Below the pieces are notes generated by a model, which was not told the DNA's origin, did no database searches, and saw nothing but the letters and a program-made list of their open reading frames with translations. This document shows, in pieces, positions 46,028-54,364 of a stretch of 64,000 nt of DNA. The stretch's first letter is position 1; every line of letters starts with the position of its first letter. The translations under genes and the position numbers were made by a program. Source of the stretch: Terriglobia bacterium (lineage in GTDB: Bacteria; Acidobacteriota; Terriglobia; UBA7540); NCBI GenBank assembly GCA_020073545.1, contig JAIQEZ010000001.1:33430-97429 (forward strand), read 5' to 3'.

Positions 46028-47581
46028 TCAATGCGAGAAGTGCCGCACCCCGGTTAAGACCATCGCCAGACGATGCAGGTTGGCCGCAGCGATGACTTCG
46101 TTGTCGCGAACCGAGCCGCCCGGCTGGACGATCGCCGTGACGCCCACCCGCGCCGCCTCCTCCACGCCATCCGGGAAGGGAAAGAAGGCATCGGACGCGA
46201 GCACTGTACCCTCGAGTGCGTGCTTCAACTCTCGCGCCTTGTTGGCTCCCAGCTTGACGGAGTCCACGCGGCTCATCTGACCCGCACCCACCCCCACCAA
46301 GACTCCGGCGCGTGCGTACACGATCGCGTTGGACTTGACGTGTTTGACGACTCGCCAGGCAAAGATCAGTGCCTCCATCTCTTCCGCTGTGGGCGGGCGT
46401 TCCGTGACACATTTCCATAAGGCGGGTTGTATCGGCAGGGTGTCCGGCGTCTGGACAAGCAACCCGCCTCCCACCACCTTGAGCTGAAGCCCGTAGTCGT
46501 CACCGGCTGTCGCCGACATGTCAAGGAGACGAAGATTCTTCTTGCTAGCCAACCGCTCGAGTGCGACCGCTTCAAAACCCGGGGCCACAACGGCTTCCAT
46601 AAACAACTTGGATAACTCCTCCGCGGCCGGTCCGTCCAGGGCGCGGTTGAAGGCGATCACCGAGCCGAAGGCCGAGACCGGGTCCACCTCCAGGGCGCGC
46701 CGGTAGCTCTCGACGAGCGTCTTGCCCATAGCTACACCGCAAGGGTTCGTGTGCTTGATGATGACGGTAGTCGGGGCCTCAAATTCCTGGACAAGACGCC
46801 AGGCCGCCTCCAGGTCCACCAAGTTATTGAAGGAAAGTTCCTTGCCTTGGAGTTGCGGTGCAGCAGCCAGGCCCCGTCCCGCCGCGTCGGGATGGCGATA
46901 GATCGCCGCCTTCTGATGCGGATTCTCCCCGTACCTCAAATCTGCCAGTTTCCGGTAGTCCAGGTGGAGCGCCTCGGGCAACTCTCCATCTGCCGATTTC
47001 TGCAGGGTTGTGGAGATGGCGCCGTCGTAAGCGGCCGTGGTCGCGAAGGCTTTTCGTGCCAGGCGGCCGCGGGTTTCCCGAGAAATGCTGCCGCCATTCT
47101 TCCGCAGCTCTTCCAGAACGGCTGGGTAGTCGGCAGCGTCCACGAGAACCGCAACGTCCTCGAAGTTTTTCGCTGCCGAGCGGATCATCGCGGGACCACC
47201 GATATCGATGTTCTCGATCAATTCCTCCAGGATCACGCCGGGCTTCGCCGCCGTCTTTTCGAACGGATAAAGATTCACGACGACCATATCGATGTACTCG
47301 ATGCCGTGCTCCTTGACTTGCGCCTGGTGCTGAGCGTTCGATCGGATGGCCAGGAGGCCACCGTGAACCTTGGGATGAAGGGTCTTAACGCGGCCGTCGA
47401 GCATTTCGGGGAATCCGGTCAAATCCGCGACGTCCCTCACCTTCAGGCCTTTCTCGCGGAGGAGTTTTGCGGTGCCGCCGGTGGAGAGCAGTTCGACGCC
47501 CAGTGAGGTAAGGCCGGCAGCCAATTCGGCGACGCGTGTCTTGTCGCTCACGCTGATCAGCGCCCGAGAAATCTTGCGCAT
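46028..47581 (-). CDS. purH: Bifunctional AICAR formyltransferase/IMP cyclohydrolase
   Basis: 'RALISVSDKTRVAELAAGLTSLGVELLSTGGTAKLL', 'VKTLHPKVHGGLLAIR', 'IIKHTNPCGVA', 'DAFFPFPDGVEEAA'. Confidence 0.97.
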   Translation of the reverse strand: MRKISRALISVSDKTRVAELAAGLTSLGVELLSTGGTAKLLREKGLKVRDVADLTGFPEMLDGRVKTLHPKVHGGLLAIRSNAQHQAQVKEHGIEYIDMVVVNLYPFEKTAAKPGVILEELIENIDIGGPAMIRSAAKNFEDVAVLVDAADYPAVLEELRKNGGSISRETRGRLARKAFATTAAYDGAISTTLQKSADGELPEALHLDYRKLADLRYGENPHQKAAIYRHPDAAGRGLAAAPQLQGKELSFNNLVDLEAAWRLVQEFEAPTTVIIKHTNPCGVAMGKTLVESYRRALEVDPVSAFGSVIAFNRALDGPAAEELSKLFMEAVVAPGFEAVALERLASKKNLRLLDMSATAGDDYGLQLKVVGGGLLVQTPDTLPIQPALWKCVTERPPTAEEMEALIFAWRVVKHVKSNAIVYARAGVLVGVGAGQMSRVDSVKLGANKARELKHALEGTVLASDAFFPFPDGVEEAARVGVTAIVQPGGSVRDNEVIAAANLHRLAMVLTGVRHFSH

Positions 47582-47746
47582 GAAGGCTCCTTTGAAACCG
47601 AGAGGATGAACTTACCCTCGCCGCCACGCCGACGGCTTGGCCGGCGATGGCCATCCGACGATGAGCGCATAACGCCGCTTCGAAAAGCGGCGACGGTAAT
47701 GATCCGGGAGCGAAGGGGAAAAGCCCCGGGGGTGCTGTACGACTCC

Positions 47747-48304
47747 TCAATCCGCCTTCGTGGCCTTGAACTTGACTTTGCCTTCCTCGATCGAGACCGA
47801 GAACTGCACCTTGTCGCAGTTCAGAGCTGCTTTGACTTGTTTGGTCTTCTCCTGGATGAATCTCCGAAAGGTGGCGGCATCGAGGCCGTCGGGGCGCTCC
47901 CCAACCTGCCGTTTGGCGGCGCGCATGGCGCGCAGGAGTTGCTCGACCTTCCCGGTCTCCGCCCCCGGATCAGAGCAGACCACGCGCACGACACCATCGC
48001 TCACCGGGGCTTCCACGGGGCGCCTCGGCATGCCCGTCAGGCTTCGGCCTTCTTCCTTTTCCTGAAGCTTGCGCCTGCAAAGCTGGTTGTTGACCGCATA
48101 TTTCTGCACGAGAGCAGAAAAGCGGAAACGCTGGCTGATATTCAGCTTGGACTGGTCGGTGGAGTAACGCTTGATGAGGTTCTCAACCCGGAACAGGGTG
48201 TCGTGAGGGGGGCGCGGAGCGCCGCCGTTGAAATAAACCTCGTATTCAACCTTGAGGCGGCGGATAGCGTCTTCCAGCTTGTTGAGTTCCTCGTCAACCG
48301 TCAC
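47747..48304 (-). CDS. MXAN_5187 C-terminal-like conserved protein
   Basis: 'LNKLEDAIRRLKVEYEVYFNGGAPRPPHDTLFRVENLIKRYSTDQSKLNISQRFRFSALVQKYAVNNQL'. Confidence 0.6.
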   Translation of the reverse strand: MTVDEELNKLEDAIRRLKVEYEVYFNGGAPRPPHDTLFRVENLIKRYSTDQSKLNISQRFRFSALVQKYAVNNQLCRRKLQEKEEGRSLTGMPRRPVEAPVSDGVVRVVCSDPGAETGKVEQLLRAMRAAKRQVGERPDGLDAATFRRFIQEKTKQVKAALNCDKVQFSVSIEEGKVKFKATKAD

Positions 48305-48468
48305 AGGAAAGCCTCAAGTCCCAGTCAGGGATGAAAATTATACCCCTTTGGAAACGCGGCGCGTCAATCGGAAAGTTGACGGTCATAGCCGACTGTGTTG
48401 AAATGTCGCGGACGACAGGATCGCGGGGTCCATGCCTGTTGCCTCAAGGGTTAAGGATTGAAACGGCT

Positions 48469-49872
48469 ATGAACTCCCCCAGGGACAGTTCCAGGCCAGA
48501 GGTCGGCAACTTGCTCCGCCAGATCCCGGCGGTGGATGAGCTGTTGAGTCGCGAAATGCTGCTCGAACTCGAAGGGCGGGTCGGCCACCGGCTGGTGGTG
48601 GAAGCCACGCGCAAAGTTCTCCAGAGCCTGCGCGAAAGGATCTTGAGCGGCAGCCTGGCCAGCGTTTCGGGCGAATGGCTGGAGAAGGAAATTCTGGGGG
48701 AAGCGGAAACCGCTGCCGGCTTTTCCCTTCAGCCGGTCGTCAACGCCACGGGCGTGATTCTCCACACCAATCTGGGACGCGCGCCGCTGGCGCGGGAAGC
48801 GCTCGATCACTTGGCGCAGGCCGCCGCGGGTTATTCCAACCTGGAGTACGACTTGGAACGCGGCGAACGAGGCAAACGCGACGCGCACACCGACCGGCTC
48901 TTCGGCCAACTGCTGGGCGCGGAGCGGGCGCTGGTGGTCAACAACAACGCCGCCGCGGTTTTCCTGGCGTTGAACACGCTGGCCGAGGGTTCGGAGGTCA
49001 TCGTCTCACGCGGCGAGCTGATCGAAATCGGAGGGTCATTCCGCATCCCGGACGTCTGCGCGAAGAGCGGCGCACTGTTGCGCGAGGTCGGCACAACCAA
49101 CCGCACGCGCTCGAGCGACTACGCCGCGGCCATCACCGAACGCACGCGGGTGCTATTGCGCGTCCACCCCAGCAACTTCCGTATCGTGGGTTTTACGGAA
49201 CGGCCCGGTTTGGATGAACTGGTAGAGTTGGCCCGTAAGCACCGCCTGCTCGTTATGGAAGATGTGGGCAGCGGCTGTGTGGTGGATCTCTCTCCCTGGG
49301 GCGTGCGGGATGAGCCCCCCGCAACCCTGAGCCTGAAAGCCGGAGTCGATGTGGTAACTTTCAGTGGCGACAAGCTGCTGGGAGGCCCGCAAGCGGGGAT
49401 CCTGGTGGGAAAGCGCGAGCCGCTCGAGCGCATCCGCAAGAATCCGCTCTTCCGCGCGCTGCGCGTGGACAAGCTGACGATCGCCGCGCTGGAGGCCACC
49501 GTCTCCCTATATTTGCGCGGCCAGCTTGGTTCGATTCCGGCGCTGCGGATGATGCGGCTCTCCAGAGTGGAGATCACCCCGCGGGCCGCGCGTCTTGCAG
49601 AAAGGGTCTCCGCGCGGCCAGGGTTCTGCGCCGTCGTCCACGAGGGGGACTCCGTGATGGGGGGCGGCTCAACACCCGGACAGGCACTGCCAACTGCACT
49701 CGTGGCAGTCACACATGCCCGGCACAGCGCTCAAGAACTGGAGCAAATGCTCCGCTGCCATAAGCCACCCATTATTGCTCGCGTGGAAGAGAACGCGTTG
49801 CTCCTTGACCTGCGCACCGTTTTCGAGGACCAGGAGGATGAAATCGCCCGGGCCTTCGAAACGATTTCGTAG
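48469..49872 (+). CDS. selA: L-seryl-tRNA(Sec) selenium transferase
   Basis: 'RQIPAVDELLSRE', 'PVVNATGVILHTNLGRAPLA', 'VNNNAAAVFLALNTLA', 'VVTFSGDKLLGGPQAGILVG'. Confidence 0.96.
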   Translation: MNSPRDSSRPEVGNLLRQIPAVDELLSREMLLELEGRVGHRLVVEATRKVLQSLRERILSGSLASVSGEWLEKEILGEAETAAGFSLQPVVNATGVILHTNLGRAPLAREALDHLAQAAAGYSNLEYDLERGERGKRDAHTDRLFGQLLGAERALVVNNNAAAVFLALNTLAEGSEVIVSRGELIEIGGSFRIPDVCAKSGALLREVGTTNRTRSSDYAAAITERTRVLLRVHPSNFRIVGFTERPGLDELVELARKHRLLVMEDVGSGCVVDLSPWGVRDEPPATLSLKAGVDVVTFSGDKLLGGPQAGILVGKREPLERIRKNPLFRALRVDKLTIAALEATVSLYLRGQLGSIPALRMMRLSRVEITPRAARLAERVSARPGFCAVVHEGDSVMGGGSTPGQALPTALVAVTHARHSAQELEQMLRCHKPPIIARVEENALLLDLRTVFEDQEDEIARAFETIS

Positions 49873-50004
49873 ATGCTATGACGTAACGGGGGATCCCATC
49901 TTGGGGCGAAGAGCCCCTCGCCCCCTTTCCCTCTGCTGCCGCGGCCGAAGGTCCACCGATCTTGATGGCGGGCGACCGAGGGGAGCATTGATTGGGTTTT
50001 ACTG

Positions 50005-51591
50005 CCCTCGCCCCCTTGGAGGCTGTCTCAAAACTCGATGGTGGCAGACGAAATGCTCAGCGAGAGGTCATGAGCCAAGCGATACGAGCCGACTACGAGC
50101 AGATGGATTTGTTGCCGCAATCTTTGGAAGAGTGGGTACCTGCGGATCATCCGGCGCGCTTCCTGCGGGAGTTTGTGGACGCTCTGGATTTGGCGGAGTT
50201 GGGCTTCCGGCCACGGGAGAGTGAGGAAGGCCGCCCGAACTACGCCGCCGATCTGCTGTTGAAGGTGTGGTTATACGGATACCTGGCGCGCATTCGGAGC
50301 ACGCGGGAGTTGGAGCGGGCGTGCCGCGAGCACCTGTCGCTGGTGTGGCTGACGGGGCGGCACGCACCCGATCACAACACGCTGTGGCGGTTCTGGCGGG
50401 AGAATTCGCGGGGCGCTGCGGCAAGTGTTTCGCGCCGGGGTACGGGTGGCGGCCGAGCAGGGTCTGGTGGGGATGATCTGCCACGCCGTGGATGGGACGA
50501 AGATTCGGGCGGTGGCGTCGCGGCGGACGGTCGAGCACCGTTCGGATCTGGAGCAGGCGTTGGGGCGTGTGGAGGCCTCGATCGCGGAGATGGAAGCGGC
50601 GGTGGAAGCGGCGGAGGAAGAAGCCACGGGCGAGTACCGGCTGCCGGAGCGGTTGCAGGAGGCGGAGCAATTGCGGGAAGCGATTCGGGCCTCGCTCGGA
50701 CGCATGGAGGAAGTGGAGCGCGAGCATCTGCATCCGGGCGAACCGGAGGCCCGGCTGATGCCCTGCGAAGGGCGCACCGAACCGGCCTACAACGCGCAGG
50801 CGGTGGTGGACGCGCAGGCGGGGATCATCGTAGCGGCAACGGCGGTGAATGCGGAATCCGACAACCAGCTGTTGGTGCCCATGCTGGAGGAGACGAAAAC
50901 GAACCTGGGCGCGGTGGCAGAGGAAAACGTGGCCGATGGAGGATACTCCTCGGCGGCACAGTTGGGAGAGGCGCAGGCGCGCGGTTATGAAGTGCTGGTG
51001 GCGCGGGGGGCGGAGACGGGCGGTCCGGATCGCGGGGCGTACGACAGCTCCCACTTCGAATATGACGCGGAGCGGGATGAAGTCATCTGCCCGCGCGGTG
51101 AGCGGCTGCAGTTCGAGGGTAGGGAGAACAAGGGTCCGCATCGTCCGGCGGTGCGCCGCTATCGTTGCCACAGTTATCAGGAGTGTCCGGTGCGGGCGCT
51201 GTGCAGTCGGGGCAAGAAGGGGCGGCGGATCGAATGGAGTGCGGAACACGAGGCGGTGAGGCGGCAACGGAGCAAGCGGCGCGATCCGGCCAAGCAGGCG
51301 CTGCTGCGGCAGCGCAAAGTCATCGTCGAGCCGGTGTTCGGAATCTTGAAACAGGTAGAGGGCTTCCGGCGCTGGACGGTGCGGGGACTGGAAAATGTTC
51401 GGACGCAGTGGGCGCTGCTGTGCACCGCTTATAACCTGAAGAAGCTTTGGAAGGCGGGCCGACGTTCGCAGGGCCCCTCAACCCGCACCCCGCGCGCCGG
51501 GAAACCCGCACCCCTGTCACGCTTAGGCCCAACACCTCTCCCTCACCTCAGCTACGCCTGAGTTCTGAGACGGACTCCAGAGGGGCGAGGG
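50005..51591 (+). mobile_element. IS1182-like insertion sequence (~1.6 kb)
   Basis: Imperfect terminal inverted repeats ccctcgcccccttggaggctgtctcaaaactc vs revcomp right end ccctcgcccctctggagtccgtctcagaactc; encloses transposase. Confidence 0.85.
50070..51561 (+). pseudogene. IS1182-family transposase, frame disrupted near 50410
   Basis: [31 protein letters not shown]...[15 protein letters not shown] in one frame continues as [34 protein letters not shown]... in +1 frame at a GGGG run. Confidence 0.85.
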
Positions 51592-51818
51592 TGGGGAAAA
51601 GCAAGTCCGGAGTCCGGGGGCTGAAGAACAGGGACTAGGTGCTGGGGGCTGGAGAAGAGCACGGGCGGAGGGCAAATGCGGATTCTTCGTCGTCCCGAAG
51701 AGCAGAAGTCAGGATCGAGGATTCAGGATTCAGGGGGAGGAAAGGCGCGGGCGGTCACCTGCGGCTCCGCCGCGTTGAATGCTCAAATGTTTCGCTAACG
51801 TACACAGCTACGGTCAAA

Positions 51819-51904
51819 GACCGCGGAGCTTGGTTTTCCATATACTTCGGCGCCGGCCCCCCAGGGGGAGCGCCGAAGTACATCGAAAACCCGGCCCGGC
51901 GGTC
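51819..51904. repeat. 86-bp near-perfect palindrome
   Basis: Inner perfect stem tacttcggcgc / gcgccgaagta; outer arms gttttccata / catcgaaaac and gaccgc / gcggtc. Confidence 0.75.
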
Positions 51905-52081
51905 AGAGACGCCGATGCAAGTCGAGTCATGAGACAGCCTTGAGGGTCATGGGCCGCGGTTTCCTCTAATTCCTAATCTAAACTACGATTTGACTCCAAG
52001 TACCTAGATTTGTTATATATAGAGATGGCAAAAGGTGGGGCGGTGTCTTCAGATACCCCGCCGACTGCCTAACATACTGAA

Positions 52082-52777
52082 ATGAAAACACTTAAGGCAG
52101 CTAAGAGAACCGCCCTGGGGAATTCGCCCAAGCGAGCGTCGCGGATGACTCATTCCGCCATGGGATCTCGGAACGGCTCCCGCCGTATTGTCCGATCGCG
52201 TGACCGTAGGCCGGTCAGGCCCACCTCGCACGCAAGGGCCAAGGCAGGACACAAGGGCATGTCGCCCGTCGATCCCGAAAGGCAGCGCATCGACGTCCAA
52301 TACCAGAGCGCCGTGCGGAATTTCGAAACCGCGGTGCGGGCCCTTCAGAGACAGAACTACGAGAAGGCTGCGGAGATCTTTGAGAAGCTGGTCAACAGCG
52401 AGGCCCGCGAGGTAGCCGAGCGCGCGCGGGTGCACTTGCGCCTTTGCCAGCACAGGTCGGGCCGGGCGGCGTCGGCTCCCAAGTCGGCCGAGGAGTACTA
52501 CACCTTGGGCGTGGCCTGTTTGAACACCCGCAACCTGGAACTCGCGATCGAGCGACTGAGCAAAGCCGACAAGCTGAAGCCCCGCCAGGATCACATCCGC
52601 TACGCGCTGGCGGCGGCGCATGCGCGACAAGGCAACACGGACGCGGCGTTCGAGCATCTCGGGGCGGCGGTGACCTTGCGTCCCGAAAACCGCATCCAGG
52701 CGCGTCACGACGAAGACTTCCACGGGCTGGTCTCCGATCCCCGCTTCCGGCGTCTGCTCTATCCGGCAGGTTCTTAA
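52082..52777 (+). CDS. TPR-repeat protein
   Basis: 'VRALQRQNYEKAAEIFEKLVNSE', 'YYTLGVACLNTRNLELAIERLSKADKLKP', 'IRYALAAAHARQGNTDAAFEHLGAAVTLRP'. Confidence 0.8.
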   Translation: MKTLKAAKRTALGNSPKRASRMTHSAMGSRNGSRRIVRSRDRRPVRPTSHARAKAGHKGMSPVDPERQRIDVQYQSAVRNFETAVRALQRQNYEKAAEIFEKLVNSEAREVAERARVHLRLCQHRSGRAASAPKSAEEYYTLGVACLNTRNLELAIERLSKADKLKPRQDHIRYALAAAHARQGNTDAAFEHLGAAVTLRPENRIQARHDEDFHGLVSDPRFRRLLYPAGS

Positions 52778-52828
52778 GCCCCCCGCTCGAACCTGCCACG
52801 CCGAGCTACACGCAAGGATACGTATCCC

Positions 52829-53836
52829 ATGTTGAGAGTCGTCGCCATCGGGGGGGGCACGGGTTTGTCAGCGGTCCTGCGCGGCCTCAAACACCACGTC
52901 ACCGAGCCTGCCCGCGTAGGCAGGCCCGCACGCCTCGCGCAGTTTCGGCCGGAGATCACTCAGCTCACCGCCGTCGTCACCGTCACCGACGAGGGTGGAA
53001 GCTCCGGGCGCCTGCGGCGCGATTTCCGTATCCTGCCGCCGGGCGACATCCGCAACTGCCTGGTGGCGCTGGCCGAAGACGAACAACTCCTCACCAAAGT
53101 TTTCAATTACCGCTTCGCGAGCGGCCAAGGCCTGCGCGGCCACAGCCTGGGCAATCTCTTTCTCGCCGCGCTTACTCACCTGACGCACGACTTCTCCAAG
53201 GCCGTGCGTCTGTCAAGCGAAGTCCTGGCCATTCGCGGTGAAATCTTTCCCGCTACGCTCTCCGACGTGCGTCTGAAGGCTGTGCGGGTGGATGGCGTGG
53301 TCATCCGTGGGGAGCGCAGCATCACCAAAACCCGCGTTCCCATCCGGCGCCTGCACATCGTCCCTAGCCGCTGCCGGCCGCTGCCGGAAACGCTCGCGGC
53401 GATTCGTGACGCCGACCTGATCACGCTCGGGCCGGGCTCGCTCTACACCTCACTCATCCCCAACCTGCTCGTGCACGGCATCCCCGAGCAGATCGCGCGC
53501 TCGCGCGCCGTGAAGGTGCTGGTCTGCAACTTGATGACGCAGCCCGGCGAATCGCGCGGCTACTCCGCCGCCGACCACGTGCGCGCCCTGCACGAGCACG
53601 CGGGACGCAAGCTCTTCGACCACGTCGTGCTTAACACGCGGCCGCTCTCGCGGGCGCTGCTGGAGCGCTACGCCGCCGAGCGCGCTGAGCCCGTCCAGCT
53701 CGACCTCGAGGCGGTGCGCGCGCTGGGCGTCAAGCCCCTGGGCGCGAACCTGCTGCTCGAAGACCGCGTCGCGCGCCACGACTCCCGCCGCCTGGCGCAA
53801 GTCCTGCTCTCGCTCGCCAGAAACCGAGGGCGCTAG
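52829..53836 (+). CDS. yvcK: YvcK/CofD-like gluconeogenesis factor
   Basis: 'VVAIGGGTGLSAVLRGLK...TAVVTVTDEGGSSGRLRRDFRILPPGDIRNCLVALA', 'GPGSLYTSLIPNLLVHGI', 'NLMTQPGES'. Confidence 0.93.
   Translation: MLRVVAIGGGTGLSAVLRGLKHHVTEPARVGRPARLAQFRPEITQLTAVVTVTDEGGSSGRLRRDFRILPPGDIRNCLVALAEDEQLLTKVFNYRFASGQGLRGHSLGNLFLAALTHLTHDFSKAVRLSSEVLAIRGEIFPATLSDVRLKAVRVDGVVIRGERSITKTRVPIRRLHIVPSRCRPLPETLAAIRDADLITLGPGSLYTSLIPNLLVHGIPEQIARSRAVKVLVCNLMTQPGESRGYSAADHVRALHEHAGRKLFDHVVLNTRPLSRALLERYAAERAEPVQLDLEAVRALGVKPLGANLLLEDRVARHDSRRLAQVLLSLARNRGR
52906..52925. repeat. Palindromic repeat gcctgcccgcgtaggcaggc inside yvcK
   Basis: Near-palindrome within coding sequence; shares gcctgcctacgc with intergenic repeat near 42385. 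Confidence 0.65.
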
Positions 53837-53935
53837 CTCGCATTTCTCACCACACTCTGCTGCTTTTCGTCCGGAGGCTGGAGGGGCGGGGTCTTAACCC
53901 CGCCCTTCCCCTCCGTGGTGAGAGATCCCGACCCG
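53834..53935. repeat. TAG-ended palindromic intergenic repeat, copy 2
   Basis: tagctcgcatttctcaccac ... gtggtgagagatcccgac; core ggcggggtcttaaccccgcc; related to 14323..14421. Confidence 0.8.
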
Positions 53936-54364
53936 CGCCCACCCCTTACCGCGTTGTTAGCCCGTCAATAACCGTTGACGGCTTGTGGCGTCTGTGGTAA
54001 AAATCGACATCCTCCCTCGTGTGTTTCCGGAGGTGTGCACGTGCACTCCCAGGCGTCTTGTTCAGCGGTTCGTGGAGCTCCTTACCGTCCTGCGGTTAAC
54101 TCTTCCAACTTCATCATCTGCTCCGGCAAGGCTCAGGCGCCGGATTACTCCCTCGGACACCGGTCGGGGAGATTCTGGCTAGCTCGCAGGAGTAGCGGGA
54201 GCCATAGGAGGCATCCGCGCCTTAGCCAGTGCTATCTACTCGACTAAGGAAGCACCGGAGCGTAGGGACAAGGCAAAGCTGGTCAGCAATATCCGGCGCC
54301 TGTGGGCCCCATGAGGTCACCGAGTGGGGCATCCCACAGAAGCCGGCGACCATAGGAGGCTGTG

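Noticed and set aside
49873-50004. tRNA-Sec (selC) near selA
   Set aside because: No cloverleaf, TTCGA-type T-loop or 3' acceptor complement recognised.
50068-51267. 399-aa minus-strand ORF opposite the transposase
   Set aside because: Low-complexity Arg/Pro/His composition; transposase on the plus strand explains the region.
53975-54364. Calling the leader a c-di-AMP or c-di-GMP riboswitch
   Set aside because: Only weak motif resemblance; kept as an unassigned leader needing covariance-model search.
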